This document shows positions 33,087 through 44,043 of a stretch of 64,000 nt of DNA, piece after piece (the stretch's first letter is position 1; each line of letters begins with the position of its first letter). The position numbers and the translations under genes were made by a program. Origin of the DNA: Astrocystis sublimbata (taxonomy: Eukaryota > Ascomycota > Sordariomycetes > Xylariales > Xylariaceae). The stretch covers positions 62,001-126,000 of the forward strand of contig JAJNNY010000063.1 in the NCBI GenBank assembly GCA_022453515.1, given 5' to 3'. The notes under the pieces are model-generated. The model saw only the letters and a list, made by a program, of their open reading frames with translations. It was not told the DNA's origin and ran no database searches.

Positions 33087-34732
33087 GGGGCCGGCACTGC
33101 CCACGAGTCAGGGCCGCAGCAACCGGTCTAGACTACGAAGAAGATAGGGCTGGGACAGGGACCCTGGCGAGCTGGCAACCGGAGGGCAGTTTTAGTAGTA
33201 GTTCTATACCTGGTGGATTGGAACAAGACCTCAAGCCGTTGCTTCGAGCCTGTCCATGCTCGAGAGTCACCCATAGTAAGGTAAGGTAAAACTGATCTGC
33301 AGACCAATGACCTAACCCCCAAGCCACAGCTGAGGACAGGACGTAGAAAAGCGAGAGTTCAGGCAGGCTGGAAAGTGTGTTGTATTAGAAGAGAATATAG
33401 CATAAGCATACCTACAGTACTACATATAGGTAGTGCCTAGAAACGCTGGACCTAGCCCTTATCCCCCTTTGTAGTTGCTCCTTCATTCTGGTGTAACGTA
33501 CATGGTAGGTAGGTACCTAGGGTAGGGATAGGGTATCTGCGGCTATACCTCTTCGAGACAGCCCTGAGGTAACGTCTGGATTGTGCTTTTGTTTGATTCT
33601 TGTTTGAAGTGCCCGGTTTGAACTTGACTTATCGTGGAAATTGCACTATTCGAAGCTAATAGCGAAGTTACTAGGCGAACCCCCTTAGGATCTTGTTTCT
33701 TCTATGACTTAGCAGCAACTGGATAGTCCGCAGATAGCGAAGTTTGACAACTAGTCTCGAAACTTGTCTCCTTTTTGTATCTACCAATTTGGTTTATGTT
33801 CTCTCGAGTACCCGTGACGATGAGTCTTTTGGTCCCCTGCAGCACTCGAGGCTGACACTAAGCTCAAAGTCCAACTCTACGCTTGGGTGACCTGTCCAAA
33901 TATCTCTTCTTGCAGGTACCTGGCACTCCTATGTACGCAGTGTATGTACATAGTGTTTTACTTAGCCCACTTTGGCCGGCTTGGCTAGTCCAACTTCTTT
34001 TCTTCACCTTTTGGTCAACTTCAGTTTTCAAGAAGAACAGAGTGTATTCTGGCTTCATCTGCAGTGCAGTGAGTGCCCTGCGAGATCTCTATTTCTAGGG
34101 CTTACCCCTGCAAAGCTTTTGAAATTATTACTTGGTTCATACCCAACTTCAAGGAAATGTGATCAGCAGGTGTATGTTGTCAAGCGATTCGGCGATGTAA
34201 ATGCAGTGTCACGTGATTCGGCGATGGGTTCAAGGGATTCGGCGATGAGTTCACGGGTTCGGCGACGCGGATGCATTGCAATGAGGCCTATTTGCTGTCA
34301 CTTAAGTCCGAGGCACTCTCATCCATGGCCGCGATTCATTGTCTGACACCTACTTCCTCTCATATCTTCGATGGGTGGGAAACATTTGGGTCTACATTGA
34401 CGTTGGATGATGATGTATGTACACCTGAGTCTCTTGCCCACGACTCTCAGGTTCTGCAATCCTTTGATAATACCTCGAATTTGCGGATAACTGAATTTCC
34501 CGTCAATTACTTCCGAAATCCTAAGTCCGGATATTTCAGTTGCTGTCCCGAGAAATTTGCATGTCGCGCCCTGGTATGATCCGTTATTTGATGGCGTCGT
34601 GTCCCTGATTGTAGCCGTACGACTGTCATCATTGCTACCCTCTTGAAAGCTCCTCTTTCACAGTTTCGCAGAGTCATCTTCGCCCACTTGTATCGTTGTC
34701 TCTGTACCTTTTACACCTTAATACCTCGCACC
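33087..34732. other. Divergent upstream region of AflR-type regulator and efflux pump
   Basis: This is 1.6 kb without a supported gene. It carries the motif cluster at 34186-34267. Short frames in 33864-34640 show no family features and are likely leader sequence of the pump gene. Confidence 0.5.
34186..34267. promoter_or_regulatory. Cluster of four GATTCGGCGATG-type motifs
   Basis: Exact GATTCGGCGATG is at 34186-34197, 34215-34226 and 34236-34247, and a variant GGTTCGGCGACG is at 34256-34267. The spacings are 29, 21 and 20 bp, two of them near two helical turns. The core TCGGCGA contains overlapping TCG and CGA half-sites of the type AflR-like proteins recognise. The cluster is about 470 bp upstream of the pump ATG. 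I infer that the neighbouring regulator binds here. Confidence 0.6.
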
Positions 34733-36693
34733 ATGACAGAAACTACTCTGGAGGAAAGTCTGTCCTCTCCTGGGCATCAACAAGTAGTGACTCCCGACCA
34801 CCCAGTCAATAATGCGCCGGAGAACACTGCACCAGTACTGGCTGCTCCCCCGAAGCTCGGGCAGCGAGCAGCGGCTAGGCGAGGGTGGAGGTTTTGGATC
34901 GTGTTTCTCCCTTTATGCGTGGCCTCACTCCTAACAGCTCTCGAGTCCACGATTTTGTCGACAGCGCTTCCGCTCGTCACAGCTGATCTCAAGGCCGGTG
35001 ATAACTACGTCTGGTTCGCGAACGCTTACCTGCTCACTTCGTAAGTACTTCCATCTTGGTTCCCGCTAGCGTCACCATAGAAGTACTCGAAGCGTGTGCT
35101 TGACGCTGATAACACCGCATTAGCACTGCGTTCATGCCTCTATATGGTCAATTTGCCCAAGTCCTCGGACGTCGCTGGCCGACCATGACTGGCGTTGCCA
35201 TATTCATCATCGGCAGCGGCATCAGCGGTGGCGCCAAGTCCACCGGCGCTCTCATTGCTGGCCGAGCGATCATGGGTATTGGGGGTGCGGGAATAGGTTC
35301 CATGGTTCAGCTCATAGTCTTGGACCTGGTGCCACTGCGCGAGACCGGGAAATACCTTGGTATTGTCTACGCGGTATTCGGTATAGGGTCCGCGTTGGGC
35401 CCTCCCGTAGGAGGCGCCATTGCGCAGACGGGCCACTGGGGATGGATCTTCTGGGTGAGAAATCAATTAGCCCCTATCCGCGTTCGGCCTTCAAGTATAA
35501 GATGGCTTTTTGTCACGCGACAATTGCTAACAAATTCCGCACGCATCTTTCGGCCGCAGTTGAACCTCCCCGTTGCCGGAGCCGCTTTGATCTTCCAGTT
35601 CTTCTTTCTCAACGTCGCTTACACCAAACGCACATCTATTCGAGAGAAGGTTCTCCAGATTGACTGGGTCGGCAACGCGATACTCGTCGCCTCGGTCGTC
35701 TCGATCCTGATCGCACTATCTTGGGCAGATGCGCGGTACACATGGAGCTCTTTCAGAATCATTTTACCCTTAGTCCTCGGGTTCTTAGGCCTTGCGCTGT
35801 TCCACACGTACGAGAACTACATTGCCAAGCAGCCCACCATTCCACCTAGGATGTTCGGCAGTCGGACTAGCGCCGTCGCCATGGTACTCCTCTTCCTGCA
35901 GTCTCTGCTCACTTTTTGGCGTATATACTTCCTGCCTCTATACTTCCAGGGTGTTCTGCGCGTCAGTTCGCAGCGTTCTGGTCTTCTTCTCCTTCCCACC
36001 GTGTTGATCTCGGTCCCGTCGTCTATCATCGGTGGTCAACTATTGACGAAATTTGAGAAGTACAAGCCGCTTCACTTTGCCGGGTTTGGCCTGAGCACAC
36101 TGGCATCGGGACTTTACATTGATCTGGATGCCCACTCATCCCTGGCCAAGATCGTCATCTTTCAGATCATCGCTGCATGGGGCGGGGGCACTTTGCTGAC
36201 GGCCATCGTACCCGCTATCCAGGCGTGTCATCCCCAATCAGATGCAGCACCTGCTACCGCTACGGCTGGTTTCTACCGCCAATTTGGGGTGATTTGGGGC
36301 GTGGCGATCCCCGCGGCCATCTTCAACAGTCAATTCCAGACATTCCTATCAGGGTCGACCTTGGATCCGGCCGTCAGAGCACAGTTGAGCGGCGGAAATG
36401 CTTACGCGCAGATCTCTAGCGCTTTTCTCAATTCCATTCCATCTGATGAGCAGGCGCAAGTTGTCGGCTTGTATCAACGTGCTTTGCGGACAGTGTGGGT
36501 AGTCTGTACGGCGGTCAGCGCGTTGGCACTTGTTCTCGTATTCCTCGAGAAGGAGATTCCTATGCGCAGGACCCTTGGGAAGAATGACTATGGGTTAAAA
36601 GAGAAAAGTGCGAAGCTGGATGCCGAAAAGGCGATGCCAAATAACGAGAACAAAGCCGGAGTCTCACCAACGGCGAATGGGTCGTCAGGCTGA
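34733..36693 (+). CDS. MFS drug:H+ antiporter, DHA2 family
   Basis: The ATG at 34733 (MTETTLEESL) starts a protein of about 590 residues. The exons are 34733-35040, 35124-35454 and 35560-36693, and the introns are 83 and 105 nt. About 70 hydrophilic residues precede the first helix. Marks of 14-helix DHA2 pumps are ALESTILSTALPLV in helix 1, WFANAYLLTSTAFMPLYG in helix 2, GRRW in the loop 2-3 motif, GRAIMGIGGAG in helix 4 and ALGPPVGGAIAQ (motif C) in helix 5. The tail is Lys- and Glu-rich and cytosolic. Such pumps export toxic or self-made metabolites. The position next to an AflR-type regulator and metabolite-gene relics supports that role here. All helices appear intact. Confidence 0.9.
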
Positions 36694-37002
36694 AATGACA
36701 CAAACAGTATTGATTGTTGTTGTCTCTTCTTCGAAAAGCGCGCGGCCAGTTGAACCTCCCTTCGAGAACAGTTGATGCATTAAAAGGTACAGGCAGTTGA
36801 AGTTAAAAACTTGGGTGTAATACAATTTTACAACATGAACAAGATGATGAGGCAATGTGCAAAGGGTCTCCAAGACCATCCAACTCGTAATCATATACCT
36901 TACTTCCATTCAATTGAAAGGAATTCAAACAGAGTTCCTCCCTGAGTATCATAGATTAGGCGAGGCGCACTCAAGCTAGACAGGCGTCGATCTTCCAGGC
37001 AC

Positions 37003-37155
37003 TTACGCGTCGTACTCATTTTCAATGCGCTTCGTAACATACTCGCAGAGAAAAGTCAATGACGGAGCGCTCAGAACTTCCATCGTGGTTAAGTCAACGT
37101 CCACCTCCATTTTCACGCAGCCTCGAAACTCTACAGCCACCAGAGAGTCGACACT
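37003..37155 (-). pseudogene. Polyketide synthase carrier-domain (ACP) relic
   Basis: On the minus strand a short frame reads SVDSLVAVEFRG, then VDVDLTTMEVLS and PSLTFLCEYVTKR, and stops at 37003. This is the second half of a phosphopantetheine-binding domain. DSL holds the attachment Ser, SLVAVEFR is helix 2, and the later segment matches the helix 3 region at the end of fungal reducing PKS proteins. Upstream the frame is broken by a TGA nine bases before the motif and no other PKS domain is found. It is a leftover of a lost synthase gene, downstream of the DHA2 pump. Confidence 0.65.
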
Positions 37156-37437
37156 ATGTCAATTGAGCTAGATTCCTTGGCGTGGTCCCGGCTCGGCGTT
37201 CTCGCTCGGGGATATAGCAAGGCACCCCTGTCATGCAACGGGCACACTAGCGTCGCGCCATCGCAGGTACGGGCGTAGATTAGCTGCCGAGCGACCGGGT
37301 TCTCATCTGCGCATCCAAAAACAATAAGAGACGTCATTGAAACCGTTTCTTATTAGTGGCCTCTTTTCCCCCCTAAAATCAATTTCAATAATGTGATTGC
37401 GATTCCCCTCCGCAGAAGAACGGCACGGCACGGCACA

Positions 37438-39348
37438 ATGGCTCCCTTCCACAATGCATTACGCGCCTCAGTCAGGATCTCGTGCCGCTGGCAAGCTGTG
37501 GCGCCATTCAGCAAGTCGCACTATGTTGCGCCGAGGGCCATCACACAGCTGCGCTGCTACTCGGTCGACAAGCGCCCGGCGCCGACGAGCACGCGTGGCG
37601 GCTCCAAGGTCTTCAAATCTGCCGACGAGGCTATCGCTGATATAAGAGACGGCGATGTCATTCTCAGTGCGGGTTTTGGGTTATGCGGGGTAGCTGGTAA
37701 GGATCTCGTCTCTTCCTAGTTTATTTACTTGAATGCGACGGTCTTGTGTGTGAGGGTGTTCGCAAGGGCAGTTGTGGCGAGCGCATTCGCATCAACTCTG
37801 TCAAGACACTGCCGAAAGAGAGTGTTTCATGATATTCAAGAAGCATCGCAAAGCAAATGAGCTGACTGACTGACATGCAAATTGCCCGCAGACACCCTGA
37901 TCCAGGCGATCCACAAGAAAGGCCTCAAGAACCTGACAGCCGTGTCGAACAACGCCGGCTCCGGCAACAGCGGCCTGGCGCTGCTCACCAACGACGGCCG
38001 CCTCGATCGCATCGTCCTCTCGTACCTGGGATCGAACAAGTCGCTGGAGAAACAGTACCTGACGGGCAAGATCGCCGTCGAGCTGTGTCCCCAGGGCACC
38101 ATCGCCGAGAGGCTGCGCGCTGCCGGCGCCGGCATTCCCGCGTTTTACACCGCTACAGGCGGCGGCACCTTCATAGAAACAGGCGAGATCCCGGCGCGCT
38201 TCAGCGGTGAGGAGGTGCTGGAGAAAGGACGGTCACGGGAGACGCGCACCTTCGCTGGCAAGCCGTATATCATGGAGACGGCGCTGCCAGGCGATGTGGC
38301 GATATTACGTGCGTCGAAGGTGGACGAGGCGGGTAATTGTGTTTTCAAGTGAGTTCGAGCCCGCGTATGCGCTGCGACTGGCTACAGCCCCATTTTCTTG
38401 CTCACCTACCTACCAATGTATCATCCCCTATCACGGACAATTGACAACTGACTTCGTGCAAACAGCTACACGACCAAGACATACGCCGGCCTCATGGCCA
38501 AAGCAGCACGTATATCCATCGTCGAAGCCGAAGAGATCGTGCCCATCGGATCCATCGACCCAGACAACGTCGACCTACCCGGAATCTTCATCGACCGCAT
38601 CGTGCCCGCCACCGTCCCCAAGCAAGCCGAAGTCGTCAAAATCGCCGAACCTACCTCTGGCTCCGGATCCAAATCCCCGTCCAACGACTCGCGGCACCGC
38701 ATAGCGAGCCGGGCCGCTGCCGAGCTGCAGGACGGGTACTACGTCAACCTGGGCGTAGGGATACCCACGCTCGCGGCGTCGTACGTGCCCGCGGGCAAGA
38801 CGGTGTGGCTGCAGTCCGAAAACGGCATCCTAGGCATGGGTCCATACCCAGCCTCTAAAGAAGACGCAAACCCAGACCTCATCAACGCCGGCAAGGAGAC
38901 GACAACGCTACTGCCCGGCGCCTCGACCTTCGACAGCGCCGAGTCCTTCGGGATGATCCGCGGCGGGCACGTGGACGTCTCGATCCTGGGCGCATTCCAG
39001 GTTTCCGCCGCAGGTGATCTGGCGAACTACATGATTCCGGGCAAGGTGTTCAAGGGCATGGGCGGCGCCATGGATCTCGTGTCGAATCCCGAACGCACCA
39101 AGATCGTCGTCGCCACCGAGCATGTCGACAAGAATGGGCGCAGCAAGATCGTGCAGGACTGCAAGCTGCCGCTCACGGGCAGGGGCGTCGTGAGCACCAT
39201 CATCACGGACCTGGCTGTCTTCCAGGTCGATCGCGAGGGCGGCGGCGGGCTGACGCTCACTGAGGTCGCCGAGGGCGTGGATGTCGAGACGGTGAGGGAG
39301 AAGACGGATGCGGAGTTTAAGGTTGCGAAGAATTTGGGCACGTTTTAG
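37438..39348 (+). CDS. Succinyl-CoA:3-ketoacid CoA-transferase, mitochondrial
   Basis: The enzyme moves CoA from succinyl-CoA to a 3-oxoacid such as acetoacetate. The ATG at 37438 starts a 532-residue product from exons 37438-37696, 37892-38348 and 38466-39348. The first 40 residues are Arg- and Ser-rich without acids, a typical mitochondrial presequence. The alpha-like half has DEAIADIRDGDVILSAGFG, SNNAGSGNSGLALL and GKIAVELCPQGT. The linker is residues about 285-310. The beta-like half has IASRAAAELQDGYYVNLGVG and SENGILGMGP, whose Glu is the catalytic residue in this family. GGHVDVSILGAFQV and GMGGAMDLV are also present. Both halves are complete, with no breaks. The gene converges on the AhpD-like gene with 254 bp between the stops. 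Confidence 0.95.
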
Positions 39349-39602
39349 AGATGATGGGTGGATGGGTAGATGGGTTGGTTGGTTGGTTAGAGATGGAGGT
39401 GGGCTTTGCATATAGGGATTCCTTCCAGTTAATTTCCTCATTAGCTCCTAAGCGTTTGATGCCGTGTATATAGACCAGCCATTTTAACATCAATTATATT
39501 TCACCATCTTTCATTTTCCCATTCTTTCTATATACAAGTCACCTATCTAACACGACGCCAATGCGAGCGACACTGCTTCTCATTTCCCGCAGATGACCAA
39601 CA

Positions 39603-40574
39603 TCATAACTTGGCCCGAATCCCCGGCGCAAACGTCGTCCCCTGGCCGCCCGCAATGGCCTCCACAAGCCTATCGACGCTCTCAAGCAACCAAATGCTCC
39701 CGTCGTCCGTCGCAAGCCACTCGCCGCCTTCCACAGGCTTCTCCCCATTGGCCTGCGCAGCCCAGTGCTCGTACGCCTTGCGCAGCCCAAAGACATGGGA
39801 CACGACCTGCGGCCCGACGCCCGTCTGGGCCCTCAGACACGCAATAGCCGTCAGCGACGTCAGCACGCGGCCGACCGGGTCCTGCATCCCCTTCACCCCC
39901 ATACCGCGCTTATAATCATGCGATTTCGGATTCGAAAGTAAATTCGCATAGTGCCCGTTTAGGATATGCACGGGCAGGTCCGGGTGGCTCTGCGCGAGCT
40001 TGTCGAGGAGTTTCTGCTCGAAGCCGAAGTACACGCTGTCCCATAATTTCCGCCCGTCTTGTTGCCGCTCCTCGACGTTTTCGGTCGTGATTTCGCGCGT
40101 GGGCGTGCTGGAGAGAGAGGATGCTACGGCCTTGGGAAGCGAGTCCACGAAGGCGCCGAGCGTGTTGATGGTGCGCGGGATCCCGTTGAAGGAGATGCAC
40201 TTGAGCCCTACTTCGCGGATCAGAGTGGCGTTCTGCGCCGGGCTGCGCCCGATGGTGTTGTTCGCGAGCTCGTAGATGGTCGTCATGGCTTCGGGGCAGT
40301 TGAGGGTTGCGGATACGGCTGTCTGTTTTTGGGATGAGGCAGGTCTTTGTTAGCGCACCTGAGGCTTCGGCTTGGGATTTGCGATCTGGGATCTGGGGGT
40401 CGGAGCTGTGTTTACCGAGACGGTCATCCAGGCGGGCACCCCGACCTTCTTCTCGCGCGCATTGCTGGCGAACTGCTCGAGGGCCGGCTTCACCTGGGCG
40501 TTGGCGCGCGTGTAGCCCGGCTGCGCGTGGCTGGCGTTGATAAGGGCCTTGAGGGCTTCGGACAGCTTCGTCAT
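39603..40574 (-). CDS. AhpD-like (carboxymuconolactone-decarboxylase fold) protein
   Basis: The ATG at 40574 (MTKLSEALKAL) and two exons (40574-40416, 40322-39603) joined over a 93-nt intron give 292 residues. The chain is largely helical: TTIYELANNTIG, AQNATLIREVGLKCISFNGIP and INTLGAFVD. This resembles fungal AhpD-like proteins, where a helix pair carries a CxxC or a degenerate version. Here only one Cys (LKCISF) is seen, so peroxidase-type activity is doubtful. The later part (LPVHILNGHYANLL, GVGPQVVSHVFGLRKA) is conserved in fungal homologs as I recall them. No targeting signal is obvious. Function remains open. Confidence 0.6.
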
Positions 40575-41778
40575 TTTTTTTTTTCGAAGTTGGGCACAAT
40601 GGTGGGAATGAGCTGGTGTTTTTGGTTGGATTAGGCCTGGGCTGGTGCGACGCGACGACAATGACGATGACGATGTTACCAATTCCAGGACGTGTTTGCT
40701 TCTACAATTGTCTGTCTGCTTGTTAGCTTAGGTTAGGTACTTACCCATATGTATCACGCGCTTTTAGGTAGTACAGGCTTTTTCACACAACTGGAAGAGA
40801 CCGTTCTTTTCCTTTTACGCGAAAGCCCGCGAGTAATTGAAGCACCGACGAAAGGGCCCGAAACATCACGCAAACGTCATGGAATCATTACAATGTCCGA
40901 TGCTTCGGCGGGCGATCCTGGCCCGAGGTTGGGGTGAAAGTGCCCCGCCGTCGGCTATTTCTGCTGCTTTGAAATGGCCGATACCTAGGTAGCTTCTTGA
41001 CCTAGGCGGGCTAGATAGGCCCCTCGAGCCCCTCTAGCTCGAGGCGGCGCTGGGCGTGCTTTCCACTGTAGGACGTAAGTTGGAGGTCCTACCCGAGCCC
41101 CCAAGCTCCAATGAGAGGCGAGAATAAGCACTAGAAAGCGCCGCTAGTGGGGGCTATGATAGGTGCCGACGCCAACTTGCGCGTCACTAGGTCTTACCTT
41201 GTCAATAAGAAAAGCGCTTAATTATGAAGCTGCGCTGAGAACGACGGCAATAGTTACGATTCCAATGATAGCTGGCAGAAATATCTATCATTCATAATAG
41301 AGCATCGCACCCAGGTTTACAATAAGTCCGTGATGAGTAATATGGCGAATCTCGGCTGTTCGGCTCTCGAAAAGCAAACCGTCGCATCGCACGATGGAAC
41401 ACTCACACTGTCGCCAAGAGGAACGACGGCAGAAGGAATCCATTTTGACAAGAGAAAAAGTAGACCTGCGAGGTCTTGGGAGCGCTATTATTGAGATATA
41501 TCCAGTCAATATATAGAAATAAATTCCACTTGGCTTCCCCACCGCATGCCATGTCAATGCAACAGTGCTTGAGCATTAAGTATAAAGATGCAGGGACCTC
41601 CAGCTCCTGTTGCAAGCAAGATGCACCTTCCCTCCTGTTGAAGTCTGCCTGCCTGCCTGCCTGTCTGTATGTTGATATGACGCGATGCACAAGGCAGGTA
41701 CGCCAAGATTCGAGGCTGAGGGGTTCGCTTTCCACTTCCCTTCCCCAACTTCCTCTTTAACTTCTTCAACATCCTTTC
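40575..41778. other. Intergenic, no supported gene
   Basis: The region has TACCTAGGTA at 40982, a GC-rich patch at 41000-41150 and a (CTGC)n-like microsatellite near 41645-41665. No gene features are seen. Confidence 0.5.
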
Positions 41779-44043
41779 CTACAGGACGAATTTGAACGAA
41801 GGATCTCGGTCATCCTTGTAGCCGATGTACTTGTCGTGCTTGCCGGCCGCCTTGTCTCGGTTCAGTTTCCAGCAGTACAACACATTGGCGAGGACGCTGT
41901 CGGGGTGTTAGCAAACGTGATTGATCGATCAATCCATCGTGGGTTTCGCTTACAGGAACCATCCAGCTGTGAGCAGACTGAGAACGACGGTATGACCCCT
42001 GTGGTACTGAGGCCCCTCTCGCTTCGGGTAGATGAACACGGCGACGAAGCCACCCGCATTGGCAATGGCGAGCTGAAGTGCGCTGGTCGTCGCTCTCTTG
42101 TAGTGCCCGGCCGAGTTCTGCATCGTATCTCGTGTTAGCTGCTGCATATACGCTGCGGATGGACCCTCAACCTCTTGGCACCTCGCTCGAGCGGAACATA
42201 TCACCACGCACTTCACCCTCATTGATCATTTACCTTCAAGATGCCCACAATGAATGTCCAGGATGAAGAAAGAAACTTACGTTCGAGAGCCAACCAAGAA
42301 CTGGTGGCACGCTACTGTACAGGCCCGTTGCCATGAGGAAGGTCATGCCGTACTTGACTTTAGCGTGATGGGTGTTGGCGATGACGGCGTATCCGATGAC
42401 CGCGATGGGCATCGTGAACAACATGATGATCCCTCGCACCCGGAAATGATCCGATAGGTACGCCGTGCATACTGGTCGACCACACCCTCGTCAGAACCTA
42501 TCACGCCGTACGTATTCCTAGGTAATTACTTACGTGTAGCAACAGCGGCGACGGCATACGGGATGACAGACCAGAGCTGGGCCTCGTTGGCGGTGTATCC
42601 CAAGTCTTTGATGATGGTCGGCAACTGAGGAATCTGTCAGAAAAGCGATTTTCCCAGTCGAGAATTTGTCCCGACGATGAGAAGAAGGTCGGCAACGTAC
42701 GAAGAGACCAAAGCTGTACAGCCCGCTAAGAATGCCGAAGTAGGCCGACGCAGTGAGCCATGTCTGCAAGCTGAAGATGCCACGGCGCACTTCGGACCAC
42801 GAGAACCTCTCGGTATCCTCTCTGTTCACGCGATTAGCCGAACAACATCTGCGACGCGACGGGGACGGATGCGAAGGCCACCTACTGTTCCCGACCGCCA
42901 CCTGCGGCCCCCTGGGTATGCAAGCGTCGTAGGGCGCACTCCTTCTCCTCTTCGTTGAAGAACCAGGCGGTAGAGACACCGTTGGGCAACAGCCAGAATG
43001 AGAAGAAGCTCACGGTGATGGTCTATCGGCAGTTGTGTCGTTAGCGCACGAATTCACCCGCAATGGCCGGTTGGCCTTTATTCATTCAAACTTACGAACA
43101 GGCCGAAGATGATGAAGATCCATCTCCAACTGCTAAGGCCGCCTTTGCCTCCGAGCTCGGAAATGGCTCGCGCAAGTAGACCTAGGAACAGCCAGTTAGT
43201 CGTCAATTGGTGCAGCGAAGATGCGGGCAGTGCACGTACCGCCGAATGCGCCTGAGAGGGAGGCTGAGGTATAGAAGATGCCGATGCGGATCGCAAGCTC
43301 GCTTCGTCTGTATATGCTAGACAGGTACAAAATCTACGACCGTTGGTCAGATTGCTAGCGCTATGGATGGCTTGCGCATCTTAATAACTTACCATTCCAG
43401 GTAGTAATCCTCCCTCACACAGGCTTCATCACAATACGTGTCAGCATGCTCGAAGCAACTGAACAGAATGCCCTATAGGCTTTCATGCGGATGGAAGAGG
43501 ATGCACATACCCGAGAAGAGCGCGAATGACGACGAAATGACCAAAGTTCTTGATGAAGCCCGTGCTCATCGCGACGATGCCCCAGACGAAGGCCAAGCAG
43601 GGCAGCCAGACGCTGGGCGTGACCTTTTTCAAAATCAAGTTACTCGGGATCTCGCCGAAGATATATGTGGCGTAGTAGACAGCGAGGCCGACGTCGTACT
43701 GGTGGTCGGTGATGCCAATCTCATCCTCGAGGCCGTACAATCGGGCGTTGCCCACATTGGTCCGATCGAAGAAAGAACACAAGAACAGCAATGCGAGAAT
43801 AGGCAAAATCCTGTGTTTCCGACCTCCTGTTAGCTGAACGAGCTCGCGCATCCAAAGTCTCAATTGCGCTCGCATGAGAAAACGACATCGCCTACAAACG
43901 CAAACTTACCTGGTGTCCAGTTTCCAGAGAACCTTCCGCTCCAACTTGTGACTGTACTCTGTGGTCAAAGCCTCATCCACGCCGCCCTCCACGCTGTCCA
44001 TCTCCTCGCCGCCATGAAACTTTCGGTCCGGGTCTTTTTCCAT
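41779..44043 (-). CDS. MFS transporter, ACS family (Dal5/TNA1-like), many exons
   Basis: The ATG is at 44043 (MEKDPDRKF) and the stop at 41779-41781. About nine short introns break the gene, and all coding pieces are recognisable. The order is ERKVLWKLDTR, then LPILALLFLCSFFDRTNVGNA in helix 1, YATYIFGEIPSNLILKK in helix 2, and WRWIFIIFGLF in helix 6. After the central loop come FSWSEVRRGIFSLQTWLTA, RATTSALQLAIANAGGFVA and YPKREGPQYHRGH. These are standard marks of the anion:cation symporter family that imports vitamins, allantoate, dicarboxylates or similar anions. The tail ends KDDRDPSFKFVL. The nearest regulator gene is at 46581-49379. The substrate cannot be told from sequence. Confidence 0.85.

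Noticed and set aside
33864..34640. Short plus-strand frames upstream of the DHA2 pump
   Set aside because: No motifs; they cover the motif cluster and probable leader.
37836..38348. Several antisense frames over the CoA-transferase gene
   Set aside because: They are shadows caused by high GC at third codon positions.
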